From positions 3,856,501 through 3,920,500 of the forward strand of contig JABWDB010000017.1 of assembly GCA_019614645.1 (NCBI GenBank): a stretch of 64,000 nucleotides of DNA, read 5' to 3'. The position numbers and the translations under genes were made by a program. Under the pieces are notes generated by a model. The model was not told where the DNA came from, did not search any database, and saw only the letters and a list, made by a program, of their open reading frames with translations. This DNA comes from Stratiolaelaps scimitus. Lineage: Eukaryota; Arthropoda; Arachnida; Mesostigmata; Laelapidae. Of the stretch, positions 13,576 through 24,151 are shown piece after piece. Position 1 is the stretch's first letter. Every line of letters begins with the position of its first letter.

Positions 13576-13590
13576 TATATATATATATAT
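13576..13590. repeat. (AT)n microsatellite
   Basis: Short perfect AT run inside a longer TATA/TGTA-rich tract. Confidence 0.9.
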
Positions 13591-13990
13591 CGCCGGACAT
13601 CTATTGCTGAACGACCTTCACATAAAGCGAACTTCCAACCAATGAGGCGTTCACAGAATTAATGACGCCTCTCTGTATAGCGCCCGGGGGAGGGGAAATA
13701 GTCTAGCAGGAATCCGTCTCCCTCTCTCTCTACCTCACTCTCCGGCCGTTATGGGGGCGCCGGCGACTAAGGCCAGCCAGTCTCTGCATAACGATCCACC
13801 ATGAGAGAACTAAGCTGGCTCCGCTGCTAGTCCACCTATCTCCCCGGTCTAAATGTATGGAAATGATGGTGGTGTTGGTGCATGGTCAATGGTCGCTGTC
13901 CATCGACCCCCATCACCAAACGTTCATCCGTTGGCCGTCTGTGGCGTCGATGTCGGTTTTGCTGCTGTGATCGGTTGCTGTTTCTCTATG

Positions 13991-14007
13991 TGCTGCTGCT
14001 GCTGCTG
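13991..14007. repeat. (TGC)n trinucleotide run
   Basis: Five to six units of TGC in a GC-rich block (about 13670-14160). Overlapping open frames here would read it as poly-Cys, poly-Ala or poly-Leu. No domain is recognisable, so coding is not claimed. Confidence 0.9.
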
Positions 14008-14859
14008 TCGTTTCCCGCCCCTTCGATTTTGGTACGGCGTTGTCACGGCTCGGTCTGGCCAGCCTCACCTTGTCTGCCCGCCAGGGGTGAACCTTACTAT
14101 TCATTGAACAGCCTATTGACGGCGACGACGCGAGATCGGCGCCAACCACACAGAAGCGCTGCCGTCAATAAGAATAAGCCAATGCTCATTATTGCTGTAC
14201 ATCGTCCCTCCAACACATCTATCACTCTCTCCCTCTCTGTCTGTCTCAGAGTATGTATTTATCATATTAATAGTCGTATGCACACAATATGAATATATGA
14301 GCAATGATATTAATATTTTGGTAGGCCATCCCGGTGGTCGTAATGTGAATATGGTTCTGTGTTGTGCTCCGCATTTACTTGTATCCCTAGGAAAGATTGG
14401 CATCAAATTATCGACGAGTTATTACATTATGGTATCGTTTACTGGTGTAGGTTTTTTTATTCCTGCGTCTGAAGTTTGCCATCACCCTCGAAGAATACGA
14501 ATTATTCGAGGTTGAAGGCAACTCTCGATGAATCAAAGATTTAGACGTAGCCACCCTTCATCTGATATTTACATAGTGGGTTTAGCTCCCTGAAAGCTAC
14601 CTAACTGATGTATGAATACTAGCCATTCTGTGTTACCATACATACTTTTATTATCTACAGGATGTTGCAGATGCGCATAAGAAACACTCTAGGGGTGGTT
14701 GGTAGAGCTTAGCGAAAAAACAACATGCAACTCCATTTCTCGTCGGCACGAAGTGTTCGTTATGGCTAATTGTACTTCTTAAAATTAATTGTCTAATACA
14801 CAAACACTACACAAGCCGCTTGTGGGGTAAATTTTCAGTCTGACCCCCGCTGTGTCGAC
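14008..14859. other. Unassigned
   Basis: No recognised coding sequence or repeat beyond short CT runs. Confidence 0.4.
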
Positions 14860-15510
14860 CTCCTCGATCGTGACTTCCGGGATGTCGTCCTCATCTTCCG
14901 GCAGCTGCTGGGGTCGACGTCGTCCAAGTTAGACTTCTGCGTAATGAATACGTCGTTCTAAGTTTCAAATTCGTCTCTGCATCGATACAGATAGGCGAGA
15001 AAGTTGAACAGCTCGATGAGCAAAAATCGCTCTACACTTCCACTCTCCAGAACATCGAATTGTGCGTTACAGATTGCCGGCCAGAATACCTACGCATTGG
15101 CAACCTCATCCGAACTCCAGGAGTTAAGTACCTTACCTTAACTCCATCGTGCTTCTGCTGGTCTACGAGTCGTTCCGCGTTCGTCCATCTAATCTGGCCC
15201 CGTCCATGGTTCCTAACGGATCTCAGATCTAAAAAGTTTCTTTCGTGACGGGAAAACGACGGTTCCGTGTCGATGATATGCTGCACACGCTATCCTATAT
15301 ATTCCACTTTAATCAGAAGTAACCGTGGTCCCTATCAGATGCAAACAAGCCGCTATGCAAAGACGATGAATTCGTATAATATCGTTCAGCAGTATATACG
15401 GAAATATCTTAAGGATTTTGCTCCGGAATACATTGAAACATTGTTCTCAGGGAGAATGTTTTTTTTTAAATCAAAAACGTCTCAAAATTTTTCGTGATTT
15501 CTCGATTTTG
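14860..15510 (+). repeat. Tandem family copy A (unidentified, partly coding-like)
   Basis: First of three diverged copies (A here, B at 16850-17520, C at 17985-18345). A and B share GTCGTCCAAGTT near their starts. They also share a PEYxxxGNxxR-coding stretch (about 15080-15115 in A) and a terminal block, about 15340-15500, reading YLKDFAPEYIETLF where B reads HLKDTAPEYIESLL. In that block several codons differ synonymously (CTT versus TTG for Leu, AAG versus AAA for Lys), which suggests a protein-coding past or present on the plus strand. Copy A is interrupted by stops between the conserved blocks. I do not recognise the protein. Confidence 0.6.
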
Positions 15511-15673
15511 CCGTTGGCTAACGACGAAACGTAGGAACATGTATACATTCCATGAAGTCGGGAGCAAGTTGGGACCAAATTCAACAAGTACGTACACTTG
15601 AACCCCTGTGTACTCGTTGTCTGCACCTGGTGAACCTTACCATCCAATGAACAGCCTATTGCGGGCGATGGCG

Positions 15674-15674
<1 letters not shown>

Positions 15675-15705
<31 letters not shown>
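15675..15705. repeat. (TA)n microsatellite
   Basis: Perfect TA run of 31 bases between tandem family copies A and B. Confidence 0.95.
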
Positions 15706-15709
<4 letters not shown>

Positions 15710-15884
15710 GCATATCACACACAGTAATATATACATTTGTTGATCTCAATATGATTGGTTAGCTAGCGTATAGTCTGAACATCGCGTATGAGAGCATTAA
15801 AATATTTGTACATTTGCAGTACAGCATACGAAAGCTTGGTATTTTAAGGAGATGGGTGTTAACATTCAACAGTGACTCGAATCG

Positions 15885-16010
15885 ATCGCGATGGGAATGT
15901 TAACAACAGCGCTCAGTTCCAGGTGAAAGTTTGGCTATAGAATTCCTTGCACGAAATGCAATAGACTTCCTAGCATTGTGCACCTGACACTCGATAAATG
16001 TTCTGACTTA
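15885..16010. repeat. Short duplicated segment, partner at 16400-16500
   Basis: GTTAACAACAGCGCTCAGT (15899-15917) recurs with one change at 16417-16435. Each is followed at similar spacing by a variant of TAGAATTCCTTGCACGAA. This probably extends the tandem duplication that produced copies A-C. Confidence 0.55.
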
Positions 16011-16794
16011 GTGCTAGATATTGAATCGTGAGTCTTGCTTCGTGATTTCTGATGCGGCTTGTGCTTGTTCGTCCTTCGGTTAGGTCCTTTACCCGACCGC
16101 TTACTCTCATGAGTGCGAGGACTTCTACTCTTTACTCAGCTGGCAATCATCATTGGTCGAGAAAATTGCTCATGCTAATAGAAAAAGGTTGGGAATTGTA
16201 TGGAACAGGGATATTATTCAAACAATGATCATGCGCGGATCTATGTGGTGTCGTCTCTTCTTATATATATACAGGGTGCCGCGAAATGTCCATGGTTTTT
16301 ACCATTTCTTACTGTTTTTTTTTATAGAGAGCCTGCGTAGCACAACTAGAATAACTGAACCTTAGTATTCTAAGAAAAATTACGTATAGCCCCAGAAATG
16401 GTCTCTTACGGATGACGTTAACAACAACGCTCAGTGTTTGGGTCTAGAATTCGTTACATTGAAGTATGAGAAAGTGTTTTGTGGCCAGTACCAGCAAAGC
16501 CTTCTGACTCAGCACAATACATTAAATTAGAAGCCTGGGTTTTTGATGCACCCTGCATAGTGTCGAATATCTCAACTACTGTGCTCAGTCCTCGCCGGAA
16601 TTGGCTACCTGGTGTAGACTTTCTACCTTGGATTTCTGGATGATGTGGACATGATAGCGACTGATCACCAGTTCAGCTTGGACGATCTTAACTCTCTCGC
16701 CTTCATTAGCGGGTGCCTATCTCCACACTTTGCTCATTACGTGCCAGTAGATTGACGGAATCGGACTAACACCGTGTCCAAATCCAACAGCATT

Positions 16795-17508
16795 ATGTTG
16801 TGGTTCATGTATCTCTTAATTATGCATAAAACAACTATAAGTATGCTCGTATCGTTAGATGTGACTGCCGGGGCGTCGTCCAAGTTGAACTTTTGGGGAG
16901 CAGGCAAGATTTCCAAACATCCAACGGCGCCTTTCCATCCATGCAAGGTGACAAACAAAGTGACGCCTTCGATAAGGCAACGCTCTCTGAAAGTTGCAGC
17001 TTCCGGATTAGCGGCATGTGGATTCAGACTAGCCAGCCAGAATACGTACCACTGGGGAACCCTACCCGAGCTTCTGCCGTTACTTCCCAACGCTTTCTAC
17101 AACACCTGCTTATTGTTTCGGATCATATACGAACCTTTCACCGACTTTCCAGGTCATCTGCCCTCGTCAATAGCTCGCAACGCATCTCAGCTCTACGAGC
17201 TAGGAAACCGAATCGCGCATTGGTGGACAACTGACTATTCCATATCGTCAATGCACTGCCTACGTTATCATGGAAGGGTTAATACGATCCGGAACAACCG
17301 TAGTTTACAGCAGAAACGAATGAAGTGTTTTCCAAAATCAGAATTGCTGAAGATATTTAAGATCGGTTTTCCCTGCGTTCGCAGCCACTTGAAAGATACC
17401 GCTCCGGAATACATTGAATCACTACTAGTGGCTGGTGTGTTTGTATCGAACAAGGTCGTACAAAACGGTTTGTTCTCCTTTGCCCAATTGAATGTACGTA
17501 AGGAATAA
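16795..17508 (+). CDS. Unidentified 237-codon open frame (tandem family copy B)
   Basis: The longest frame in the window outside the transposons; it starts at the first ATG and ends in TAA. The first 20 or so residues are hydrophobic (MLWFMYLLIMHKTTISMLV), so a signal or anchor segment is possible. The C-terminal third aligns in protein space with copies A and C: RMKCFPKSELL here, PLKCFLKTNLL in C, and LKDxAPEYIExL shared with A. In the middle, similarity to A (QPEYVPLGNPTR against RPEYLRIGNLIR) lies in another frame, so there may be an intron or a frameshift there. No known domain is visible. It could be a young gene, an exon set or a decayed repeat that still reads open. Confidence 0.35.
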   Translation: MLWFMYLLIMHKTTISMLVSLDVTAGASSKLNFWGAGKISKHPTAPFHPCKVTNKVTPSIRQRSLKVAASGLAACGFRLASQNTYHWGTLPELLPLLPNAFYNTCLLFRIIYEPFTDFPGHLPSSIARNASQLYELGNRIAHWWTTDYSISSMHCLRYHGRVNTIRNNRSLQQKRMKCFPKSELLKIFKIGFPCVRSHLKDTAPEYIESLLVAGVFVSNKVVQNGLFSFAQLNVRKE

Positions 17509-17984
17509 AGCTGGAAGCATGGACTTCGTTTTATCATTGAGTCGACGACATCTGTACCCACTAATATCTAGCTGTAGACAGTTAAATCAACATGGAATTG
17601 TGCTACTTGGTTGTACCCGGGTTGCTCTATCTGTATGAGTAAGACGAAGATACGAGGCATAAATAAGTGGAGATTAATAAGCATAAATAGGACATCATGC
17701 ATTGGTGTATGGACTTTCACGTAAGTCCGTGCTATACCCAAATGTCAAAAGTAGTATTAATATATAAATGAATAGTACACCGTATTCAATGAATGATACC
17801 ACGTTATACGTTGGTTCGTCTTCACAACCTGGACACAACATGGATATCAAATACGGAACGGGCTGCGAGGAGTATCGGAGCATGTTTGATGGATACTCCG
17901 AAGGCATACTCATAAAGACATCGAATTGTCCCACGTTACATAATAGTGTACATGTGTCACAGATCTATCTAACTCCCTAAGCTT

Positions 17985-18345
17985 CGATTGAGTCAAACTT
18001 CTGGGAAAAAGAAAGTTGACGACTTCGAGTGGGTGAAGCAAACGCCGATGGTTCACGTCATCTCACATCACCAATACTAACGCATCTCAGCTCCACGATC
18101 TCGGCACTCGCAGTTTGCCAATGTAGTGATCACGATACCACAGACACGTGTCAGTGTTGACAAGTGTTCCTCAGCCGAGTCTCCTTTGAAGTGCTTTCTA
18201 AAGACAAATCTATTGACGATTTATAATATCGCTATGTCCTGTGTACCGCCATACCTGAACGATTCGCTCGGGAAGACATTGAAATAGCTAATAGTCATTT
18301 TTTTGCCTCAGGGTGTTACGAACCAAGGGAACAAGCTTCAACAGC
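17985..18345 (+). pseudogene. Tandem family copy C, shortened and broken
   Basis: Begins with a GAGTCAAACTTCTGGG stretch matching copy B near 16880. It then jumps to AACGCATCTCAGCTCCACGA, which matches B at about 17190, so roughly 300 bases of the middle are missing. The end (about 18195-18330) aligns with the B and A C-terminal blocks but has stop codons at NASQLHDLGTRSLPM and at LKxxxIVIF. It is therefore not an intact coding sequence in the frame used by B. Confidence 0.5.
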
Positions 18346-20227
18346 AACAGCAAATAACCGATCACGGCTGTATGTAAATGTGCCAGTTTTCTTAAGCGGG
18401 AAAGATCATACCATGCCGACTAGGAGACTTTGACGCGAGTGAGGCCAGCCCGAGCGAATTGTATAAAAACTCGGTTTGTCCTCAAGTGCATCGATCAGAA
18501 ACACCCACTAGAACACCATTGTATTCTTGATACTTATGCTGAACCCCTTGGTCGAACTAGAGTAAAAGTGAACAGAAAGCAAATGAAGAGACTCGACAAA
18601 ACTAAACGAACTATATGTTATATCTAGTCTACTAACTCGTATTTTGTCACAATTGTAACCTAGCGCGCATATTTTTGTAAAATATAAAGGTAGAATATCG
18701 AGCTCGCTCTAAGCCGTATTCAGTGGCCTATTCAGGTCATCCAATGTAGCACCAGATAAAATATAACAAGCAAATACAGTTATAGAAAGTGCAAATAGTA
18801 GCATAATAGTAGTCTAGTACTTTAAACTATAGACAAGCTTATAGATGTCGCTTGCAAGGTTGGAGAGCTCCGCTCTCGATGGCAATAAACGACACAATGA
18901 GTCCGGTTTCCCTGACGACTCACCACATTGCGTCGTGAACAAATCCGCCCAGGGGAGTAACTTGAAAACTAGTTGGCAGTTACGAGAAATCTACGAGCGT
19001 CCCGGAGAGTTAGTATTAGATGGGAATGACGATAAACACTGTAACGGTAACGCTAACAATACTATAATGAGCCTCAATTGCTTATCAACCCATATTATTA
19101 CAATAAAGCATCACAATAAATTACAGTCAGTCTAATTTATCTGCATGTTAAATATAATATATAGAGGCACAAACAACAGGCAGCCAAATAATCACCGAGT
19201 TTATATTTACAATAATACTACGTTTACTCCAGCTCACCATGTTGGCGGTAGTCTAGTTTACTAAAGCAACGAAAACGAAAAAGAAGAGAGAAACTCTGAG
19301 GATAACGCAGCGTGAGGCGGCACTCAGGATTATCCAGGCATACAGAACAGTCTGCAGCATTCGTTCTAGCTGGTACGCCACCATGGGACCTGGTAGTAGT
19401 AGAGAGGCGTAAGGTTTGGGATAAAGCTTAAGGAGAAAGTGCAAAACTCCGGGACTTGATACCGGACATCAAAAAATGGCTACATCGGCCCAGGAGGCCA
19501 GAGGAACTTCTTTGTGACCCAAATGTAACCGGGTGTAACCTTCTTCGTAACCGGGCACGGAGACTTCCAAGCATATCTCTGTGACTTCAACGTGACCTCT
19601 CAATCGGGAAACTGTGTTCATTGTTAGCGGCAAGAGAGGGACGATGATCTGCACACCCTACTTGTCTGTCTCGCTCTAGAGCAGGCCAGAGCCCTTGCGG
19701 TCCAGAAGGTCAGCTCTCTTTGGAGAAGAAACGGGGATCTGAGAGTCACAAAAGAGAGCATCATTTGCAACATATCAACTATATACCGGCGCATATATTA
19801 ATCATTATAGATCAACTGAATGGGGCTGCTTGGTGTTCGTGCCCTCACGTCGAGCAGAGGTACCATCAAAGGGACTTCGCCATCATCACCAGTGTTCATT
19901 AGCCAGCTAGACACCTCTATGGGCTTGACTTCGTAGAACGACTGTCAATGAATGCGTGGGGTGCGTGTAAATAAAGCCGATTACTAATCACTATTCATTC
20001 CAAATACCCTCAAAATGGACAGCAGTGGCAGTTGCTATTGAAACGACAGTAACTGTTGCAACATATTTAGCAGCGAAAAATCGAACGACGATTTGAGTTG
20101 GAAACCTACCAGCTTAAGCGCCCGGAGCCACCACGATAATAGGTGATAGATACGAAGACCAATTATTTTAAGGGTATAAACACCGACTCCAAAGGAACAC
20201 CGGTCGAATAAACCAACGTGCCGTCAT
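18346..20227. other. Unassigned, AT-rich
   Basis: No recognised protein or repeat. A 96-residue frame at 18845-19135 has no visible domain. Confidence 0.4.
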
Positions 20228-20428
20228 CTACACATAGTGATAAGCCTCCACAAACGTTCGAATAGAGATTAAACTCCGCCTTATATCACCAACGTGAAAA
20301 CAGAAGTAACTATTATATTTCGCTGATATCGTACCACTATCAGCAATGGCGAGACTGCTTTCAGTAACCAACACAAATGCCACTGCGAGCAAGGCAAGAT
20401 TGATTTTGGAGGTGTCCACAATCTTCAT
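20228..20428 (-). CDS. Candidate small secreted protein or first exon
   Basis: A 66-residue frame from an ATG. It opens with a charged n-region (MKIVDTSK), then a hydrophobic core (LALLAVAFVLV), then a small-residue stretch SSLAIA before DSG. This matches the small residues expected at positions -3 and -1 of a signal-peptidase site. The predicted mature part is about 35 residues with a single Cys, so it is either a very small peptide or only the first coding exon. The sequence upstream of the ATG is AT-rich, with TATTAATAAA some 30-40 bases away. No family is recognised, and function is not assigned. Confidence 0.4.
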   Translation of the reverse strand: MKIVDTSKINLALLAVAFVLVTESSLAIADSGTISAKYNSYFCFHVGDIRRSLISIRTFVEAYHYV

Positions 20429-21546
20429 TTAGAGGGACTCCACGTATCCGCATTTATTAATACCAGAAAAGGTTTTAAGTTGAATACAAGGTTTGCATGC
20501 TATCCTAGCTAGCCCGTCCTGGTCGCTCCTATTGACGGGTACGGTACCAAAGGCGCGGGTAGTGGTAACGTGTGATCAAAATTATGCGAAAGCAAAATCT
20601 TTGAATACGGGCTGGATGGGGTTACTGAGCCTTAATAAGTACTGAAACAATAATTAATGATCATCCGGTGCATCCCACCTATTTGAACTAACTTAATTCT
20701 CGTACGAGACGGGTCTCCGAAACAGCATCACCAACAAATCACTGTGACCTCCTCGATACATAGAGAGAGAGAGAACAGTAAACATATCTGTCAGCCTGGC
20801 CCTACACAGGCGAGAATCATTTGATACAATGAGCACACACAAAAGCGTCTACGATAACTGGCAAAACATAAATAGCACAGAACGCAGTGTCGCGCCATCG
20901 CTGCGCCATCGTTACGGCTGCAATCTTCATGCGCCAAGCCGCGCTGGCTGGCACCGCACAGCAATAATAACAACAACCAGACAAGTAGAGCAAGGACTTG
21001 CAGATATTATCTGCACTTCAACACGAGTCGTATGAGCCGTAAGCTCAGGCGATGCACGGAGCATCGTCTCGTAGCTCGCGTCGTCAAATTCCTACAACGG
21101 TCTGAGCTCGCCTAAAATGCCATTGAAATGGGTCAGAGAAGGCTTCCAAAGCGAGATTCTTTTCCACAAAGCGTCGCTAGTGTTCGTGTGGAGACGATGG
21201 TTTCCACACCCCCCAACCCCGACCAACCACGTATTGCTCCTTTGCTGTGCGTTGGCTCTTTCCCTGTCTGTTTCGCAATCTCTCCCTCCCGTTGTCGTCG
21301 TGAGCAGCTAGTGGAAGGCTGACGTAACGTTCGGGCAAGATGGCCTTTGTACGTGTCTATGGCAAAGTCAGTCTAGTCAACTGCTTTTAATACTCGTCCT
21401 AGAGCCGTCTTGGATTCTGAACGTGAACGTCATGCAGTGTGTAAGTAGTCGTATTGGCCGATGTCGAAGTGCGTATTTTGCAGTCGCATGCACAGCTTAA
21501 CAAGGATATATAATAGGTAGCTGTGCACAGAATACGGCGCGGTGCG
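20429..21546. other. Unassigned; short (GA)n at 20762-20774
   Basis: Several short open frames on both strands without recognisable content. A GA run of about 13 bases is the only repeat seen. Confidence 0.4.
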
Positions 21547-22139
21547 ATGCTAGTAGTAAGGACCACACAAACCTTCAATGGGGCAGGGCTATGGAAAACG
21601 ACCACCTTATCGCTGGTTCTTGCTGCCTACGTAGGATTCCTTACTACAGAAAATAGGCCTGGCAAGGCCGCCTCCACATGCCAAATCCGTTGTAAAATAA
21701 CTCTGGAGAAGCCTGTTCATTGAAAGCAAAGAGGTGCGGTTACCGTACATGCTCCTATTATGTTGACTGAATGGACCAGAGACTTGTACGATAAATATGG
21801 ACAATATCTGCCCTTGGTCGCCGGGGAAGCAGCTGCAGAGAAGATACAGGAAATATTGGGGAAAACTCACCCGAGTGAGTTCTTTATTGCTGGTTCCGTT
21901 TCTAGAAAATCATTGAGTGCCACTCGAATGGAGATTATCTCTGTTGTTTGGCTTCGTTTATGTTGTCATTAGCGGAGCTATTTGTAGTTTCCTAGCGTTC
22001 ATTACGAGACAATTGAACGGTTGTTCATTCTTCGCTTGGCTCCAGTCTATCGCGGTTTGATGCAATAGCGTCTGCGATAAGCACAACGACTCCATAGCCT
22101 TGCCCCATTGAAGGTTTGTGTGGTCCTTACTACTAGCAT
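21547..22139. mobile_element. 593-bp block bounded by 49-bp inverted repeats
   Basis: The ends 21547-21595 and 22091-22139 are reverse complements at 48 of 49 positions, beginning ATGCTAGTAGTAAGGACCAC. The block is flanked directly on both sides by TGCG (21543-21546 and 22140-22143), which looks like a 4-bp target-site duplication, though four bases could match by chance. Size and structure suit a non-autonomous DNA transposon, but no transposase is present and the termini match no family I recognise. The enclosed exon-like frame at 21760-21874 is unusual for such an element. An inverted duplication of local sequence is the alternative. Confidence 0.5.
21760..21874 (+). CDS. Exon-like frame inside the inverted-repeat block
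   Basis: Starts at an ATG and reads MLTEWTRDLYDKYGQYLPLV then AGEAAAEKIQEILGKTHP before a strong donor, GTGAGTT, at 21875. The residue composition is protein-like, with an amphipathic AAEKIQEILG helix. The frame is also open upstream from about 21724 (RGAVTVHAPI), so the ATG may be internal to a longer exon. No acceptor with a good pyrimidine tract is visible, and I cannot name the family. It may be an exon captured by, or duplicated with, the surrounding element. Confidence 0.35.
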
Positions 22140-22687
22140 TGCGCGAACGTTCCAGACATCATCTTTTACATAATCGTTTATACTCGCCGTAGCATTCTGT
22201 TTGGGGCCAATCTTCAAGGCCCCTGGGCGGGTCAGTTCAACACAGTCATCGATTATCAGTTAATCCATTGGCTTATATTGTGGTACAACCGGAAACCAAG
22301 CAGCTGATATGTGTGCCACATTTGTACCCAGACATTGAGTATTTTCCCATTATCCGACCTCAACTTAACGAAGAATGAATCAGGTGGTTCTGATTAATTT
22401 AACATAGCCGACTCGTTTTTGTGCCGATTCTCTGCTGTTTCCAAGGTTGATCGCATCGGCATGGGCGTTTGCCCACATGTGCTTCGTGTAGATGTTACCG
22501 TGTAGAGAGATTTGATTGCCATATCTCTTGCATGCAAGATACATCTGGCCCATTGCGTTCGCTCAGATGCGAGCCGACCATTTACGATCCAGCCGAGTAC
22601 GGCAACATAAAATCGTGAGTTGCTCTTAATACGATGTCAGCTTTTGAAAACAAATTACCATACGCGGGACAAACCAACCTCACTCAC
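22140..22687. other. Intron or intergenic, nothing recognised
   Basis: Lies between the inverted-repeat block and the dehydrogenase exon. On the minus strand it would be the intron following that exon's donor. Confidence 0.4.
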
Positions 22688-22813
22688 CTTATCTAGTTTG
22701 TCCTCGATCAGCTGCTCGGTGGCGTCCCATAAACGTTCAGACATATTGACCGAGCGTGTTCTTCGAAGAAACTCAGCATCGGCAGGATCATACATCTTAC
22801 AGTCCTTAATCAC
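22688..22813 (-). CDS. C-terminal exon of a retinol-dehydrogenase-like SDR
   Basis: A 126-base, phase 0 exon: the acceptor TTTACATAG ends at 22814 and the donor GTGAGTG follows 22688. It encodes 42 residues starting VIKDCKMYDPADAEF and including MSERLWDATEQLI. RDH11/RDH12-type short-chain dehydrogenases end in a segment with a DCK motif a few residues after the SGKY-like turn, followed by an (A)ERLW or RRLW helix. Both features are here in the right order and spacing. These enzymes reduce retinal or related carbonyls with NADP(H). This exon holds the C-terminal cap, not the catalytic residues. It probably belongs to the same minus-strand gene as the exon at 47509-47721, which lies upstream in transcription order, but two paralogous genes cannot be excluded. 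A further exon must follow after the donor; it was not found. Confidence 0.65.
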
Positions 22814-24112
22814 CTATGTAAACAAAGTTGTAGGTTAGGAAAATCATAGGTTTTACGACACCGAAGAAATGATTTTTAAAGAAAAAATTAAAATTGACAA
22901 AACAAATAGAGGACTTATTGTATGTTTGAATAAATGTGTATAACAGAGGACCTGCCATGGATATTATGTCAATGGCCACAAAAAGCGGGTAGTGAACTCG
23001 CTGCTACGTTTTAAAATACGCCTCATTTGTGTCTAATGGTTTTTAAATGTTTTTATTTATTAATTCATCATAAGATTGCCATTGTCCATTATAGCTCCGC
23101 TTGCCTCACCATAGATACACCGTGGTTGTGTGTGCCTGTGTATACCGTGATTCCGCTGAGGTAATGGACCATTTCGCTCCGTCCGAACGTATAGGGGTCA
23201 GCACAAAGCAACGACCAACAAGGTATCATCGAACTCGATGAGGTGCGGCTGTACACAGGAGGAGCAGTCTAGACACGATGTGGGTGATCAGGCGCCCACT
23301 TCGTGCCCCTGGCATCCCATCCGTGTACCTTTACAGGATCTCAGTGGTCTCGCAATCGTCCAAATGCCCCGGCCGGCTCCTTATTTTGCCCACAGCGTCT
23401 CACTTCACCCCGTACTATCCCATCTGCCCTCGGGCTCGATTCCCATCGCCAAATCGAAAGCGTCCCACCATTGGTTAGGTGAACGAAGTCCGGAACGGCA
23501 CTTCTACGAGACGGATACGAACGCGCCCAACCACCACGGAAAGGTGCAACTCTCAACTGTCCTGATGTTACAGCATCCCACCAGCGGAATTCCTGTCGCT
23601 GTGCAGGTCTTCCCAACGAAGACATGGTTTTCTAACACCCCCTCGTTAAGGAAGAGATAAGGAAGGAAGTGTGTGCTAATGCAATGCCTGTTCCAGGTAA
23701 GTATAGCACACATCTATTAACGGGGACCGATGTCGTAATGATAAGCTCTTTCAGCAAGGAGCAGTATAATTCGATGGCAGGTCGCGTACACCGGCAATCA
23801 TCATCACAGTAAAAATGTCGCCCACATAGACAACTACCTGGGGAGCTGAACGGTACTATTGCATGGCATACGTGTGTGCTGATTGTTCTATTGTGTAATG
23901 ATCTACCCACGTCGACAGATATAAGGGTGGTAACGTTCTCATGAAGAGGCTCTAATACAGTTTTCCCGTTCGGAATTATCCTCACCGACATAACGGCGTT
24001 ATCTATAGTAATCAATATCTAATGTTTACAGGTGAATTGATATCAGGCAATATATTTATTCAAACATACAATGATTAGGAATTAGTTAGCTTACAGGTTT
24101 GTATTTAAGTAG

Positions 24113-24113
<1 letters not shown>
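22814..24113. other. Probable intron; GC-rich patch 23230-23690
   Basis: The patch has long overlapping open frames on both strands (for example 23238-23660) and ends at a textbook plus-strand donor, CAG before GTAAGTAT at 23697. The only frame open into that donor is short, and no protein is recognisable. Confidence 0.35.

Positions 24114-24149
<36 letters not shown>
24114..24149. repeat. (CT)n microsatellite
   Basis: Nearly perfect CT run of about 36 bases. Confidence 0.95.
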
Positions 24150-24151
<2 letters not shown>

